From Pseudomonas putida (lineage in GTDB: Bacteria > Pseudomonadota > Gammaproteobacteria > Pseudomonadales > Pseudomonadaceae): 64,000 nucleotides of DNA. Position 1 is the stretch's first letter. Each line of letters starts with the position of its first letter. The notes under the pieces were generated by a model. That model did not search any database and had not been told where the DNA came from. It saw only the letters and a program-made list of their open reading frames with translations. The stretch covers positions 5,084,001 to 5,148,000 of the forward strand of contig NZ_CP066306.1 of the NCBI RefSeq assembly GCF_016406145.1, in the 5' to 3' direction. Positions 9,871 through 21,060 of the stretch are shown here, piece by piece. The position numbers were made by a program, and so were the translations under genes.

Positions 9871-10884
9871 ATGTCGGCGGTACGCATCGGCCCATACACA
9901 CTACGCAACAACCTGATCCTCGCGCCCATGGCCGGGGTCACGGACCAGCCTTTCCGTACACTTTGCAAGCGCCTGGGCGCGGGCATGGTGGTGTCGGAGA
10001 TGGTCAGCAGCGACATGAGCCTGTGGAACAGCCGCAAGTCGAGCCTGCGCCGCATTCACGAAGGCGATCCCGAGCCGCGCTCGGTACAGATCGCCGGTGG
10101 CGATGCGCAGATGATGGCGGCGGCGGCCAGGGCCAACGTCGAAGCTGGCGCCCAGATCATCGACATCAACATGGGTTGCCCGGCGAAAAAAGTCTGCAAC
10201 AAAGCTGCAGGCTCTGCTTTATTGAGAGATGAAGCTTTGGTCAGCGAGATTCTCCACGCCGTCGTCGGCGCGGTGGACGTCCCGGTGACGCTGAAGATCC
10301 GCACCGGTTGGGACCGGGCGAACAAGAACGGCCTGAACGTGGCGAGGATCGCCGAGCAGGCTGGCATCCAGGCGCTGGCGGTGCATGGCCGCACACGCGC
10401 CGACCTGTACACCGGCGAAGCCGAATACGACACCATCGCTGCCATCAAGCAGGCGGTGTCCATCCCGGTTTTTGCCAACGGCGATATCACTTCGCCAGAA
10501 AAGGCCCGGGCGGTGCTGGACGCCACCGGCGTCGACGGTCTGCTGATTGGCAGGGCCGCCCAGGGGCGGCCCTGGATCTTTCGCGAGATCGAGCATTACC
10601 TGGGGACTGGCCAGCACTTGCCGGCCCCGCAGCTGGACGAAGTGGAACGTATCCTGCTGGAGCACCTTGCCGCGCTGCACGCCTTCTATGGCGATGTGAT
10701 GGGTGTACGGATCGCCCGCAAGCACGTTGGCTGGTACCTGGCAACACGACCCGGCGGCAAGGAGTTTCGCTCCCGGTTCAACGCTTTGGAAGACACACAA
10801 GCGCAGTGCGCCAACGTTCGAGCGTATTTCAGCGAACGTCGACAGAGCCTTGAGACAGAGGACGGACAAGGGGTGGCCGCATGA
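9871..10884 (+). CDS. dusB: tRNA-dihydrouridine synthase B
   Basis: FMN-dependent reduction of uridine in the tRNA D-loop. 337 residues with a TIM-barrel: N-terminal [13 protein letters not shown], catalytic-Cys region [19 protein letters not shown], substrate/FMN motifs KIRTGW and VHGRTR, and phosphate-binding NGDI...[14 protein letters not shown]. The last four bases overlap the start of fis (ATGA), the classic dusB-fis operon. A weak promoter-like TATTAT lies near 9814. Confidence 0.95.
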   Translation: MSAVRIGPYTLRNNLILAPMAGVTDQPFRTLCKRLGAGMVVSEMVSSDMSLWNSRKSSLRRIHEGDPEPRSVQIAGGDAQMMAAAARANVEAGAQIIDINMGCPAKKVCNKAAGSALLRDEALVSEILHAVVGAVDVPVTLKIRTGWDRANKNGLNVARIAEQAGIQALAVHGRTRADLYTGEAEYDTIAAIKQAVSIPVFANGDITSPEKARAVLDATGVDGLLIGRAAQGRPWIFREIEHYLGTGQHLPAPQLDEVERILLEHLAALHAFYGDVMGVRIARKHVGWYLATRPGGKEFRSRFNALEDTQAQCANVRAYFSERRQSLETEDGQGVAA

Positions 10885-11201
10885 CGATGATGACCGAGAC
10901 ATTAGTGAGTGGAACAACGCCCGTGAGCGACAACGCCAACCTCAAACAGCACCTCAACACGCCGAGCGAAGAGGGCCAGACCCTTCGTGACAGCGTCGAG
11001 AAGGCGCTGCACAACTACTTCGCACACCTGGAAGGCGCTACCGTCACTGACGTGTACAACCTGGTGCTCTCCGAAGTCGAGGCGCCCCTGCTCGAAAGCG
11101 TGATGAATTACGTCAAGGGCAACCAGACCAAGGCCAGCGAGATGCTCGGGCTCAACCGAGGCACCCTGCGCAAGAAACTCAAGCAGTACGACTTGTTGTA
11201 A
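10881..11201 (+). CDS. fis: Nucleoid protein Fis
   Basis: Small DNA-bending nucleoid protein that adjusts supercoiling and rRNA/tRNA transcription in early growth. 106 residues; the C-terminal HTH is clear ([27 protein letters not shown]). The N-terminal arm is about ten residues longer than enterobacterial Fis, typical for Pseudomonas. The start overlaps the dusB stop by four bases, so the pair should be translationally coupled. Confidence 0.96.
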   Translation: MTMMTETLVSGTTPVSDNANLKQHLNTPSEEGQTLRDSVEKALHNYFAHLEGATVTDVYNLVLSEVEAPLLESVMNYVKGNQTKASEMLGLNRGTLRKKLKQYDLL

Positions 11202-11218
11202 GCCAGAATCCCAATCAG

Positions 11219-11252
11219 AAAAGGCGGCTCCCTGAACAGAGGCGCCTTTTTT
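11219..11252 (+). terminator. Intrinsic terminator after fis
   Basis: Stem AAAAGGCG (11219-11226) pairs with CGCCTTTT (11243-11250), and the T run continues to 11252. It separates the dusB-fis transcript from purH. Confidence 0.85.
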
Positions 11253-11282
11253 GCTGACTCCACCGCGTTATTGGAATCCGAA

Positions 11283-12890
11283 ATGACCGACCAGACTACC
11301 CGCCTGCCAGTCCGCCGCGCCCTGATCAGCGTCTCCGACAAGACCGGTATCCTCGAATTCGCTCGTGAGCTGCAGCAGCTCGGTGTCGAGATCCTGTCCA
11401 CCGGCGGCACCTACAAGCTGCTCAAGGACAACGGCGTGAACGCGGTGGAAGTGGCCGACTACACGGGCTTCGCCGAAATGATGGACGGCCGGGTCAAGAC
11501 ACTGCACCCGAAGATCCACGGCGGCATCCTCGGCCGTCGCGGTGTCGACGACGCCATCATGAACGAGCACGGCATCAAGCCGATCGATCTGGTCGCCGTC
11601 AACCTGTACCCATTCGAAGCCACCATCGCCAAGCCTGGCTGTGACCTGCCGACCGCCATCGAGAACATCGACATCGGCGGCCCGACCATGGTCCGTTCGG
11701 CTGCCAAGAACCACAAGGACGTCGCTATCGTGGTCAACGCCAGCGACTACGCCAGCGTCCTCGAAGGCCTCAAGGCCGGCGGCCTGACCTACGCCCAGCG
11801 TTTCGACCTGATGCTCAAGGCGTTCGAGCACACTGCCGCTTACGACGGCATGATCGCCAACTACATGGGCACCATCGACCAGGCCAAGGACACGCTGTCC
11901 ACCGAAGCGCGCAGCGAGTTCCCGCGCACCTTCAACAGCCAGTTCGTCAAGGCTCAGGAAATGCGCTACGGCGAGAACCCGCACCAGAGCGCGGCGTTCT
12001 ACGTTGAGGCCAAGAAAGGCGAAGCCAGCGTTTCCACCGCCATCCAGCTGCAGGGCAAGGAGCTGTCGTTCAACAACGTGGCCGACACCGACGCCGCGCT
12101 GGAGTGCGTGAAGAGCTTCGTCAAGCCGGCCTGCGTCATCGTCAAGCACGCCAACCCATGCGGCGTCGCCGTGGTGCCTGAAGACGAGGGCGGTATCCGC
12201 AAGGCCTACGACCTGGCCTACGCTACCGACACCGAATCGGCCTTCGGCGGGATCATCGCGTTCAACCGTGAACTGGACGGCGAAACCGCCAAGGCGATCG
12301 TCGAGCGCCAGTTCGTCGAAGTGATCATCGCCCCGAAAATCTCCCAAGCTGCCCGCGACGTAGTGGCTGCCAAGCAAAACGTACGTCTGCTGGAATGCGG
12401 CGAATGGCCGGCAGAGCGTGCGGCCGGTTGGGACTTCAAGCGCGTCAACGGTGGCCTGCTGGTGCAGAGCCGCGACAACGGCATGATCACCGCCGAAGAC
12501 CTGAAGATCGTCACCAAGCGCGCACCGACCGAGCAGGAAATCCACGATCTGGTGTTCGCCTGGAAAGTGGCCAAGTTCGTCAAATCCAACGCCATCGTCT
12601 ATGCCAAGCAGCGCCAGACCATCGGCGTCGGCGCTGGCCAGATGAGCCGCGTCAACTCCGCGCGCATCGCGGCCATCAAGGCAGAGCATGCCGGCCTGCA
12701 GGTGCAAGGTGCGGTCATGGCGTCGGACGCGTTCTTCCCGTTCCGTGATGGCATCGACAATGCGGCTAAAGTGGGTATCAGCGCCGTGATCCAGCCAGGT
12801 GGTTCGATGCGCGATGCTGAAGTCATCGCCGCTGCCGACGAAGCCGGCATCGCGATGGTGTTCACCGGTATGCGCCACTTCCGCCACTGA
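11283..12890 (+). CDS. purH: Bifunctional AICAR transformylase / IMP cyclohydrolase
   Basis: Last two steps of de novo IMP synthesis. The ATG at 11283 ([22 protein letters not shown]) gives 535 residues; a TTG 12 bp upstream is in frame but weaker. The N-terminal MGS-like cyclohydrolase domain (about 1-200, with STGGTYKLL and [13 protein letters not shown]) is followed by the AICAR transformylase domain, with [13 protein letters not shown] sequence [14 protein letters not shown], the catalytic KHANPCG, and [10 protein letters not shown]. purD follows after a repeat-filled spacer. Confidence 0.97.
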
Positions 12891-12896
12891 TAGCAG

Positions 12897-13046
12897 CGGC
12901 AAGCTTTAAGCTGGAAGCTGCAAGCAAGAGCAGGCCAAGTTGCTCCTGCTTGCAGCCACAGCCCCTTGAATCCCTGAGTTGTGAGCATTTACAAGGATCA
13001 GCGCGAACCGCTTTTTCTTGACGCTTGCAGCTTGCAGCTTCTCCGA
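12897..13046. repeat. AGCTTGCAGCTT-type inverted repeat between purH and purD
   Basis: Left arm around 12897-12932 (GGCAAGCTTTAAGCTGGAAG core) and right arm around 13012-13041 (ACGCTTGCAGCTTGCAGCTT). They flank about 80 bases. It has the same word composition as the elements near 9661, 39498 and 43596. The purD Shine-Dalgarno (GAAGGAG, 13045-13051) begins where the repeat ends. Confidence 0.65.
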
Positions 13047-13057
13047 AGGAGCCTGTA

Positions 13058-14353
13058 ATGAAAGTTTTGATCATCGGCAGCGGCGGCCGTGAGCACGCCC
13101 TGGCCTGGAAAGTCGCCCAGGACCCACGCGTCGAGAAAGTATTCGTCGCCCCCGGCAACGCCGGTACCGCCATTGAAGCCAAGTGCGAGAACGTTGCCAT
13201 CGACGTCACTGCCCTTGAGCAACTGGCAGACTTCGCCGAGAAGAACGTCGACCTGACCATCGTGGGCCCCGAGGCGCCGCTGGTCATCGGTGTGGTCGAC
13301 CTGTTCCGCAGCCGCGGCCTGGACTGCTTCGGCCCGACCAAGGGCGCGGCCCAGCTGGAAGGTTCCAAGGCATTCACCAAGGACTTCCTGGCTCGCCACA
13401 AGATCCCGACCGCCGACTACCAGAACTTCACCGAGATCGAGCCGGCCCTGGCCTACCTGCAGGAAAAAGGCGCGCCGATCGTGATCAAGGCCGACGGCCT
13501 GGCTGCGGGCAAAGGCGTGATCGTCGCCATGACCCTGGAAGAAGCCGAAGCCGCCGTGCGTGACATGCTCGCGGGCAACGCCTTTGGCGAAGCCGGTTCG
13601 CGCGTGGTGATCGAAGAGTTCCTGGACGGCGAGGAAGCCAGCTTCATCGTAATGGTCGACGGCCACAACGTGCTGCCAATGGCCACCAGCCAGGACCACA
13701 AGCGCGTGGGTGACCAGGACACCGGCCCGAACACTGGCGGCATGGGTGCCTACTCCCCAGCCCCGGTCGTTACCGCCGATGTACACCAGCGCGTGATGGA
13801 CCAGGTGATCTGGCCGACCGTGCGCGGCATGGCCGAGGAAGGCAACGTGTACACCGGCTTCCTGTATGCCGGCCTGATGATCGACAAGGCAGGCAACCCC
13901 AAGGTCATCGAGTTCAACTGCCGCTTTGGCGACCCGGAAACCCAGCCGGTCATGCTGCGCCTGGAATCGAGCCTGGTGCTGTTGATCGAAGCCGCTTTCG
14001 CCAAGGCGCTGGACAAGGTCGAAGCGCAGTGGGACCCACGCCCAAGCCTGGGTGTGGTGCTGGCCGCCGGCGGTTACCCCGGCGACTACGCCAAGGGCGA
14101 CGTGATCAGCGGCCTGGAGGCCGCAGCCAAGATCGAAGGCAAGGTGTTCCATGCCGGTACTTCGCTCAAGGACGGCCAGGTAGTGACCAACGGTGGCCGC
14201 GTGCTCTGCGCCACGGCCATGGGCAGCACAGTTGCCGATGCCCAGCAGCAGGCTTACCGCCTGGCCAAGGAAGTCACCTGGAACGGTAGCTTCTACCGTA
14301 CCGACATCGGCTACCGGGCTATCGCCCGCGAGCGCGGTGAACATCAGCAATAA
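13058..14353 (+). CDS. purD: Phosphoribosylamine-glycine ligase (GARS)
   Basis: Second step of purine synthesis: ATP-dependent joining of glycine to phosphoribosylamine. The ATG at 13058 follows GAAGGAG and gives 431 residues, the usual length. N-terminal MKVLIIGSGGREHALAWK, ATP-grasp region KADGLAAGKGVIVA, GGMGAYSPAP, and metal-binding VIEFNCRFGDPETQ. It follows purH and precedes retS. Confidence 0.97.
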   Translation: MKVLIIGSGGREHALAWKVAQDPRVEKVFVAPGNAGTAIEAKCENVAIDVTALEQLADFAEKNVDLTIVGPEAPLVIGVVDLFRSRGLDCFGPTKGAAQLEGSKAFTKDFLARHKIPTADYQNFTEIEPALAYLQEKGAPIVIKADGLAAGKGVIVAMTLEEAEAAVRDMLAGNAFGEAGSRVVIEEFLDGEEASFIVMVDGHNVLPMATSQDHKRVGDQDTGPNTGGMGAYSPAPVVTADVHQRVMDQVIWPTVRGMAEEGNVYTGFLYAGLMIDKAGNPKVIEFNCRFGDPETQPVMLRLESSLVLLIEAAFAKALDKVEAQWDPRPSLGVVLAAGGYPGDYAKGDVISGLEAAAKIEGKVFHAGTSLKDGQVVTNGGRVLCATAMGSTVADAQQQAYRLAKEVTWNGSFYRTDIGYRAIARERGEHQQ

Positions 14354-14406
14354 CCTTACCGGATAGCCGCAGCGTCCTGCGCATGCGGCCTTCGGCTCGT
14401 CGACAG

Positions 14407-14423
14407 GGCCCCATCGGGGCCTT
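14407..14423 (+). terminator. Possible weak terminator after purD
   Basis: GGCCCC-ATC-GGGGCC forms a tight 6-bp hairpin about 55 bases after purD, followed by TT only. It may reduce read-through into retS. Confidence 0.35.
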
Positions 14424-14487
14424 GCCTTCGACTTGGCGCGCCGCGCATAGTTACTACACGGCACATCAGCTAGGAAGGGATCTCGTA

Positions 14488-17259
14488 GTGCGTCGGCTTC
14501 GGATTGCCACAGCTCTGATCGTCAGCTTGCTGACCCTGCTCTGCCTGCTCCCGGCTTCGGCCGACCAAGGCGGAGGCTGGTCCGTTTTGCTCGACGTACA
14601 AGCCAACCTGCAATTGAGCGACGTCCGCTCGGATCGCTATCGCAACCAGTTCAGCCCTACTACCCTGAGCGACCTAGATGCCGCGCCGTCGCAACAGGCC
14701 CTGTGGCTACACTATCGCCTCGAACCAGGTGACCAGGAGCAACTGCTGCGGGTCTTTGCCCCGGACCTTTCGCGTCTGGACCTCTACGCCCTCGACGGAG
14801 ACAGGCTGCTACGCCAGCTGCACCACGGGCGCCAGGCCGGCAACGCCAGCCCGACCCTGCGCGGCAGCGATCACGTTTTGCCCTTGCCAAACAGCCCGAA
14901 AGCGGTGGACATCTACCTGCGCCTGGTTTCCGAGCATCAACTGCGCCCGGCCATCAGCCTGGAGCCTGCGGCAGTCGCCGCTTCAAACCATGGCCAGCCG
15001 TTGCTGTTCGGCATGCTCTTCGGCGGCCTGGTCATGCTCATCCTGCACAACCTGATCCGCTTTCTGTACACCCGCTCCAGCACCACCCTGATCCTTGCGC
15101 TGTACCACGGGCTGATGCTGCTCAGCGGCCTGATCCTGCTCAACCTCAGCGGCCCCTGGTGGCACCTGTGGCACAGTGCGCAAACCCCGGCCGCCTATCT
15201 GACCCTGGTGCTGGCGGGCCTCGCGGGGCTCTATTTCACCCAGCACTTCTTCTCGCGCTGCAGTTCCCCGCAGCTCAATCGCTTGTTGCAAGGCGAAATG
15301 CTGGTGGCCGGAGTCAGCGGCCTGATCCTGCTGTTCGTGGATACCCTTCCACTCAACCTGATGACCTACGCCCTGCTGGCCCTGGGCAGTGTGAGCATGC
15401 TGCTGGTCAGCAGCTACCACTGGTACAAAGGTTATGCGCCGGCACGCCTGTTCAGCCTGGCCATGGTGGTGTTCAACCTGGGCGGGCTGGTGCTGCTGCC
15501 GGCCCTGCTCGGTCTGACCCGCACCTCGACGCCTTGGCTGCTGTGCATTCTGCTCGGTTTGACGGTGGCCAGCGGCCTGCTGCTCAACCTTGCGGTCAGC
15601 GAGCGCCTGCGGCGGATGAGCGAAGAGCGCTTCAGCGCCAGCCGCGCACTGGCGGCCAGTGATGCCGAAATCAATGCCAAGGCCGAGTTCCTGGCCAAGA
15701 TCAGCCATGAAATTCGCACACCCATGAACGGCGTGCTGGGCATGACCGAACTGCTGCTGGGCACGCCGCTGTCGGTCAAGCAGCGTGACTACGTGCAGAC
15801 CATCCACAGCGCCGGCAACGAACTGCTCACACTGATCAACGAGATTCTCGACATTTCCAAGCTCGAGTCGCGGCAGATCGAACTGGACGATGTGCAATTC
15901 GACCTCAATGCCCTGATCGAAGATTGCCTGAATATCTTCCGCGCCAAGGCCGAACAACAGAACATCGAGCTGATCAGCTTCACCCAGCCGCAAGTGCCAC
16001 GGGTCATTAGCGGTGACCCTACGCGCCTGCGCCAGGCTCTCTCCAGCCTGCTGGAAAACGCCCTGAAAAACACCGACCAGGGCGAAATCCTCCTGGTCGT
16101 TGCACTGGACCAGCGCGGCGAGGTGCCGCGCCTGCGTATCGCCGTGCAGGACAGCGGCGAGCCGCTGCCTGCGGCCGAGCGCGAAGCCCTGCTGCAGGCA
16201 GAGCTGCACAGCCATCACTTCCTTTCCAGCAACAAGCTTGGCGGCCACCTTGGGCTGATCATCGCCAAGCAGCTGATCGGCCTTATGCAAGGCGAATTCG
16301 GCATCAAGAGCAGCACCAGCATGGGCAACACCCTGTGGCTGACCCTGCCGCTCGACCCCTCTCGCCTGGAGCAACCCTTGGCCGACCTCGACAGCCCATT
16401 GCGCGACGCCCGGGTGCTGGTGGTGGACGACAACGACACCTGTCGCAAGGTGCTGGTGCAGCAGTGCAGCGCCTGGGGCATGAACGTGAGTGCCGTACCC
16501 TCGGGCAAGGAGGCCCTGGCCCTGCTACGGACCAAGGCGCACCTGCGTGACTATTTCGATGCGGTCTTGCTGGACCAGAACATGCCGGGCATGACCGGCA
16601 TGCAACTGGCGGCCAAGATCAAGGAAGACCCAAGCCTGAACCACGACATCCTCGTGGTGATGCTCACCGGTATCAGCAACGCACCGAGCAAGGTCATTGC
16701 CCGCAATGCCGGGGTCAAGCGCATCCTGGCCAAACCGGTGGCCGGCTACACGCTCAAGACCACCCTGGCCGAAGAGCTGGCCCAGCGCGGCCGCGAACAA
16801 ACCGTGCCGATGCCCTTGCCAGGCACACCGCCCACCCACGAGCTGCCGGGCGACTTTCGCGTGCTGGTCGCCGAGGACAACAGCATCTCGACCAAGGTGA
16901 TCCGCGGCATGCTGGGCAAACTCAACCTCGAACCGGACACCGCCAGCAATGGCGAGGAAGCCCTGCAAGCCATGAAGGCCCAGCGTTATGACCTGGTGCT
17001 GATGGATTGTGAAATGCCGGTGCTGGACGGCTTCTCTGCCACCCAGCAACTGCGTGCCTGGGAAGTCGCCAACCAGCGCCAGCGCACCCCGGTGGTGGCA
17101 CTGACCGCGCACATCCTGGCCGAACACAAAGAGCGCGCGCGGCTGGCCGGCATGGATGGGCACATGGCCAAGCCGGTGGAGCTGTCGCAATTGCGCGAGT
17201 TGATCCAGTATTGGGCAAACCAGCGGGAAGCCAAGACCGATCCGCTGCATACTTCGTAG
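14488..17259 (+). CDS. retS: Hybrid sensor kinase RetS
   Basis: Inner-membrane hybrid sensor that in P. aeruginosa binds GacS and blocks GacA/rsm signalling, so favouring acute over biofilm behaviour. I chose the GTG at 14488 because AGGAAGGGA lies 7 bases upstream; it gives 923 residues and exposes a signal peptide. Domains: periplasmic DISMED2 (about 30-160), seven-helix 7TMR-DISM (about 172-370), HisKA with His407 in ISHEIRTP, a HATPase, then receivers with Asp696 and Asp840. The ATPase G1 box reads DSGEPL and G2 reads GGHLGL, both departing from DxGxG and GTGLGL, consistent with an unorthodox kinase. It is placed after purD as in P. aeruginosa. Confidence 0.92.
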   Translation: MRRLRIATALIVSLLTLLCLLPASADQGGGWSVLLDVQANLQLSDVRSDRYRNQFSPTTLSDLDAAPSQQALWLHYRLEPGDQEQLLRVFAPDLSRLDLYALDGDRLLRQLHHGRQAGNASPTLRGSDHVLPLPNSPKAVDIYLRLVSEHQLRPAISLEPAAVAASNHGQPLLFGMLFGGLVMLILHNLIRFLYTRSSTTLILALYHGLMLLSGLILLNLSGPWWHLWHSAQTPAAYLTLVLAGLAGLYFTQHFFSRCSSPQLNRLLQGEMLVAGVSGLILLFVDTLPLNLMTYALLALGSVSMLLVSSYHWYKGYAPARLFSLAMVVFNLGGLVLLPALLGLTRTSTPWLLCILLGLTVASGLLLNLAVSERLRRMSEERFSASRALAASDAEINAKAEFLAKISHEIRTPMNGVLGMTELLLGTPLSVKQRDYVQTIHSAGNELLTLINEILDISKLESRQIELDDVQFDLNALIEDCLNIFRAKAEQQNIELISFTQPQVPRVISGDPTRLRQALSSLLENALKNTDQGEILLVVALDQRGEVPRLRIAVQDSGEPLPAAEREALLQAELHSHHFLSSNKLGGHLGLIIAKQLIGLMQGEFGIKSSTSMGNTLWLTLPLDPSRLEQPLADLDSPLRDARVLVVDDNDTCRKVLVQQCSAWGMNVSAVPSGKEALALLRTKAHLRDYFDAVLLDQNMPGMTGMQLAAKIKEDPSLNHDILVVMLTGISNAPSKVIARNAGVKRILAKPVAGYTLKTTLAEELAQRGREQTVPMPLPGTPPTHELPGDFRVLVAEDNSISTKVIRGMLGKLNLEPDTASNGEEALQAMKAQRYDLVLMDCEMPVLDGFSATQQLRAWEVANQRQRTPVVALTAHILAEHKERARLAGMDGHMAKPVELSQLRELIQYWANQREAKTDPLHTS

Positions 17260-17272
17260 CCGATTAAGCGCT

Positions 17273-17384
17273 GTAGGAGCGGCCTTGTGTCGCGAAGGGC
17301 TGCGCAGCAGCCCCAGAATTTCAGCAGCACCACACGGAACGGGGGCTGCTGCGCAGCCCTTTCGCGACACAAGGCCGCTCCTAC
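17273..17384. repeat. Long near-perfect inverted REP pair between retS and marC
   Basis: The left arm, 17273-17314, and the right arm, 17341-17384, are inverted copies over about 42 bases, differing by one extra T plus an extra G at the inner edge of the right arm. The arms begin GTAGGAGCGGCCTTGTGTCG and include GGGCTGCGCAGCAGCCC. They enclose 26 bases and could fold into a very stable cruciform or an mRNA hairpin. Part of the same sequence recurs at 32888-32972. Confidence 0.85.
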
Positions 17385-17399
17385 AAAGGACTCACCCTC

Positions 17400-17996
17400 A
17401 TGCTTCATGAGTTGTTCAGTGTCTACCTGAAGATGCTGGTGCTCTACAGCCCGTTCTTCGTGCTGTCGTGCTTCATCAGCCTGACCCGTGGCCACTCCAG
17501 CAAGGAGCGCAAACAGCTGGCCTGGAAGGTTGCCTTCGCCGCATTGGTCGCCAGCGTGTTGCTGTACCTTTTCGGGCGGGCGATCTTCGGCATCTTCGGC
17601 ATCACGGCCGATGCCTTCCGCATCGGCGCCGGCAGCGTGCTGTTCATCTCTGCCTTAGGCATGGCCCAGGGCAAACCGGCCGTGCAGGCCGACAACGTGC
17701 AGCAGGACGTGACCATCGTACCGCTGACCATCCCGCTCACCGTAGGCCCGGGCACCATCGGCGCCCTGCTGGTGATGGGCGTCAGCCAGCCGCACTGGGA
17801 CGACAAGTTGCTGGCCATCGTCAGTATCGCGCTGGCCAGCTTCACCGTGGGCCTGGTGCTGTATCTGTCGCACGGGATCGAGCGCATTCTCGGCGATCAA
17901 GGCCTGCAGATCGTCAGCCGCCTGATGGGGCTGTTTGTCTGCGCCTTGGCGGCGCAGATCATCTTCACCGGCATCAGGGGCTACCTGGTCGGCTAG
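17400..17996 (+). CDS. MarC family integral membrane protein
   Basis: 198 residues with about six hydrophobic segments, the normal MarC size. Family segments include TADAFRIGAGSVLFISALGMAQGK and PLTIPLTVGPGTIGALLVMG. The family sits in the inner membrane; its function is unclear, and the old link to multiple antibiotic resistance has not held up. AAAGGA lies 10 bases before the ATG. The gene ends only 9 bp from the convergent cobJ. Confidence 0.88.
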   Translation: MLHELFSVYLKMLVLYSPFFVLSCFISLTRGHSSKERKQLAWKVAFAALVASVLLYLFGRAIFGIFGITADAFRIGAGSVLFISALGMAQGKPAVQADNVQQDVTIVPLTIPLTVGPGTIGALLVMGVSQPHWDDKLLAIVSIALASFTVGLVLYLSHGIERILGDQGLQIVSRLMGLFVCALAAQIIFTGIRGYLVG

Positions 17997-18005
17997 CCCT
18001 GCGAC

Positions 18006-19712
18006 TCAGGGCGCAACAGGATACCAGCGCGGGGTATAGACCCACTGCCCACCCTCGGCACGGGCAAAGGTGCAGGTCGTGGAAGAACCGACCAGGACCA
18101 TGGTACGCATGTCGACCATCTCTGGCGTCAGCTCGGCGAGGGTGACCACCCTGAGCGTCTGCCCCGGCCTGCCGATGTCACGCCCAAGCACCACGGGTGT
18201 ATTACCATCCCGGTGCTGGCGCACGATCTCCAGCGCGCGCCCAAGCTGCCAGGGGCGCGAACGCGAGATCGGGTTGTAGAAGGCCAGCACCAGGTCGGCC
18301 TGGGCCGCCAGGTCCAGCCGATGCTCAATGGTCGACCACGGTTTGAGGTTGTCCGATAGCGACATCACGCAGAAGTCATGCCCCAGCGGCGCGCCCGCTT
18401 GAGCGGCAGTGGCCAGCGAGGCCGAAACCCCCGGCAGGATTTCCAGCTCGACACGATGCCAAGCGGGGTCAGTGGACCCGTGCAGCGCTTCCAGCACGGC
18501 TGCAGCCATGGCGAATACCCCCGGGTCACCCGAAGAAACCACCACCACCGAGCGTCCTTGTGCGGCGAGCTCGAAAGCATGACGCGCGCGCTGCATTTCT
18601 TCACGATTGTCGGTGCAATGTTGCACCTGGTCGTCGCGGAACGGCCCGGCCATGCGCACGTAGGTTTCGTAACCGAGAATATCCTCGGCGCGCGCCAGCT
18701 CGGCTTTGACCGCCGGCACCATCAACTCGGCGGCGCCAGGGCCAAGGCCGATGACGGCCAAGCGACCACGCCTGCGGCCCAGGTGGTTGACCTTGACAGG
18801 CACTGGTGACAGCGCAATGACCAGGCCCGTCTGCTCGATCAGACGCGCATCCGGCAGTGCTTCGGCGGCCATGCTGACAAGAGTGCTTTCTTTGGCAGCA
18901 AAACGCAGTGCGACACCCAGCACCTTGGCCGCTGCCTGCAAGGACGGTTCGGCCATGGCCTGTTCGGCAACCAGCAGGCACGCCAGTGACTGCTCGGCGA
19001 TGCCCGCTTCACGCAGGGCATCGCTGACGCGTTCAACCAGATCAGGACCGCCCGCATCCACCACAACCACCACCGAACGAGGGTGGATCAGCAACTCGTC
19101 ACGGCTGGCCGGGCGCGCAGTGCATCCCACATGAATGGTGCGCTGGGCGGCTTCACTGGCCGGCAATTGGGCCTGAGCCAGCCAAGGCGCATCGCCCTCG
19201 ATACGTACGGCCTCCCCCGCCAACAGATCGGAGACGAAACGCTTGCCCTGTTCGATATCCGCCAGGGCGTAGCCCTCGGGTGGGTTCAACAGGCAGGTGC
19301 CGAAACGCAGCTCGCCGCTGGTGGTGATCGCCGCCGCCACGCCCAGCGCCTCACCGATCTCGCGAGCCATGACATTGACGCCGCTCAGCCCGCCAAGCAG
19401 CGGCACTACCGCACTGCCGTCCTCGGCAACCGCCAGCACCGGCGGCTCTGCGCCTTTCTCGCAAAGCAGGCTGGCCAGGCTACGGATGACGATACCCGCC
19501 GCACACAGGGCTATGATCGGCGTGTCTTGCAGATAAAGGGCGCGCAGCGTGTCGCCAAATGCCTCGTAATACTGGTCGGCCAGCTCGACCCGGCCGCTCA
19601 GGCCATGGATCGTCGCCTGTGGATAATGCTGCTGAATGCGCCGCGCGGTGGCCACGCTGCCAGCGCCGAGCACGATGATTGCCGGTGCCTTGTGCATGCT
19701 CATCCCTGCCAT
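18006..19712 (-). CDS. cobJ: Fused CbiG-like hydrolase / precorrin-3B C17-methyltransferase
   Basis: Cobalamin corrin-ring contraction. A 568-residue fusion. Residues about 1-315 resemble CbiG ([34 protein letters not shown], then the C-terminal CbiG part [11 protein letters not shown]), the enzyme that opens the delta-lactone in the anaerobic route. Residues about 318-568 are a SAM-dependent CobJ ([39 protein letters not shown]). Stand-alone CobJ is about 250 residues. The first ATG overlaps the cobI end; in-frame ATGs 9 and 15 bases later are alternative starts. Last gene of cobG-H-I-J. Confidence 0.9.
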   Translation of the reverse strand: MAGMSMHKAPAIIVLGAGSVATARRIQQHYPQATIHGLSGRVELADQYYEAFGDTLRALYLQDTPIIALCAAGIVIRSLASLLCEKGAEPPVLAVAEDGSAVVPLLGGLSGVNVMAREIGEALGVAAAITTSGELRFGTCLLNPPEGYALADIEQGKRFVSDLLAGEAVRIEGDAPWLAQAQLPASEAAQRTIHVGCTARPASRDELLIHPRSVVVVVDAGGPDLVERVSDALREAGIAEQSLACLLVAEQAMAEPSLQAAAKVLGVALRFAAKESTLVSMAAEALPDARLIEQTGLVIALSPVPVKVNHLGRRRGRLAVIGLGPGAAELMVPAVKAELARAEDILGYETYVRMAGPFRDDQVQHCTDNREEMQRARHAFELAAQGRSVVVVSSGDPGVFAMAAAVLEALHGSTDPAWHRVELEILPGVSASLATAAQAGAPLGHDFCVMSLSDNLKPWSTIEHRLDLAAQADLVLAFYNPISRSRPWQLGRALEIVRQHRDGNTPVVLGRDIGRPGQTLRVVTLAELTPEMVDMRTMVLVGSSTTCTFARAEGGQWVYTPRWYPVAP

Positions 19713-20434
19713 TTTTCACCCGGCACGATGATCAGCGAGAAGTACGGTGATGACTGTGGGTCCACCTGGTCCAGCGCGACGATTTTCTGATTTGCCATGG
19801 TCGCCCGCTCAACGTATAGCGCACGCCTGTCCAGGCCCAGTTCGCCCAGCACCTGGCGCACTTTGGGGAAGTTGCGGCCCAGCTTCATGATCACTGCCGC
19901 ATCGGCATCGGCCAGGCGCCGCTTGAGTTCTTCGGCCGGCAGCACGCCCGACAGCACCGACAGGCTCTGGTTGCGGTAAACCAGGGGGGCACCCAGTACC
20001 GACGCGCCTCCCAGCATCGAGCAGACACCAGGGATCACTTGCGCGTCATAGCGCTGCGCCAGACGGTCATGCAGGTACATGTAGGAGCCGTAAAAGAACG
20101 GGTCGCCCTCACAGATCACCGCGACATCGCGGCCGGCATCGAGGTGCTCGGCCACCTGCACGCTGGCCTCGTCATAAAAATCGCTGATGACCTGCTCGTA
20201 CGACAACGGCGCCGGCAACGCCTCGGTGGTCACCGGATAGACCAGCGGCAGCAGCGTTTGCGCTGGCTGCAGATGCGACTCGATGATGCCGAAGGCATTG
20301 CCACGCTTGCCCTTGGCCACGAAGTAGGCGACCACCGGGGCCTCGCGCAGCAAGCGCAGGGCCTTGAGCGTAATCAGCTCAGGGTCGCCAGGGCCTACGC
20401 CCAGGCCCAGCAGACGTCCACGCGGCGCCATCAT
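19700..20434 (-). CDS. cobI: Precorrin-2 C20-methyltransferase
   Basis: SAM-dependent methylation of precorrin-2 at C20, giving precorrin-3A, the substrate of CobG. 244 residues of the tetrapyrrole methylase fold: [22 protein letters not shown] at the N-terminus, [19 protein letters not shown] and [21 protein letters not shown] in the middle. The start overlaps the cobH end by four bases and the end overlaps the cobJ start, so the operon is tightly coupled. Confidence 0.95.
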   Translation of the reverse strand: MMAPRGRLLGLGVGPGDPELITLKALRLLREAPVVAYFVAKGKRGNAFGIIESHLQPAQTLLPLVYPVTTEALPAPLSYEQVISDFYDEASVQVAEHLDAGRDVAVICEGDPFFYGSYMYLHDRLAQRYDAQVIPGVCSMLGGASVLGAPLVYRNQSLSVLSGVLPAEELKRRLADADAAVIMKLGRNFPKVRQVLGELGLDRRALYVERATMANQKIVALDQVDPQSSPYFSLIIVPGEKWQG

Positions 20435-21060
20435 TCCACCTCCGTGGCGAGGGCATTGACCGCGGCAGCAGCCATCGCACTACCGCCCAGGCGGCCCTGC
20501 ATGATCACGAACGGGATGCCCCGGCTGTCTGCGGCAAGCATGGCCTTGGACTCCGCCGCACCGACGAAGCCAACCGGGAAACCGAGGATCAGCGCAGGCT
20601 TTGGTGCACCGGCATCGATCATTTCCAGCAAGTAGAACAGAGCGGTCGGCGCGTTGCCGATCACCACCACGCTACCCTCCAGATAGGGCCGCCACAGCTC
20701 CAGAGCCACAGCCGAGCGGGTATTGCCGGCATCTTTGGCCAGGGCCGGAACACTCGGGTCGCGCAGGGTGCAGATCACCTTGTTATCGGCGGGCAGGCGT
20801 GCACGGGTGATGCCTTCGGCGACCATGTGTGCATCGCAGAGGATCGGCGCGCCGTTGGCCAGGGCCTCGCGCCCCGCGCGGCCGGCACCTTCGGAGAACT
20901 GCAGGCCGTCGATGGCCTCGACCATGCCACAGGCATGGATCACACGTACGGCGAGCTTCTCGAGGTCTGCGGGGATCCGCTCGAGCCGGGCCTCCTCACG
21001 GATGATCCGGAAGGAATTGCGATAGATCTCCTGACCATCGCGGATGTAATCAATCATCAA
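20431..21060 (-). CDS. cobH: Precorrin-8X methylmutase
   Basis: Moves the C11 methyl group to C12, turning precorrin-8X into hydrogenobyrinic acid. 209 residues with family segments [18 protein letters not shown] (holding the catalytic His), [24 protein letters not shown] and [13 protein letters not shown]. It overlaps cobI by 4 bp and cobG by 11 bp. Confidence 0.95.
   Translation of the reverse strand: MMIDYIRDGQEIYRNSFRIIREEARLERIPADLEKLAVRVIHACGMVEAIDGLQFSEGAGRAGREALANGAPILCDAHMVAEGITRARLPADNKVICTLRDPSVPALAKDAGNTRSAVALELWRPYLEGSVVVIGNAPTALFYLLEMIDAGAPKPALILGFPVGFVGAAESKAMLAADSRGIPFVIMQGRLGGSAMAAAAVNALATEVE

Noticed and set aside
11268..12902. 544-codon open frame antisense to all of purH
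   Set aside because: It is the shadow of a strongly conserved, GC-rich gene. There is no Shine-Dalgarno, no recognisable motif, and its composition mirrors the purH codons.
12998..14464. 488-codon open frame antisense to purD
   Set aside because: Same explanation as the purH shadow; high third-position GC keeps the opposite strand free of stops.
17273..17384. Insertion-sequence terminal repeats
   Set aside because: Only 26 bases lie between the arms, with no transposase; the core matches the dispersed REP type.
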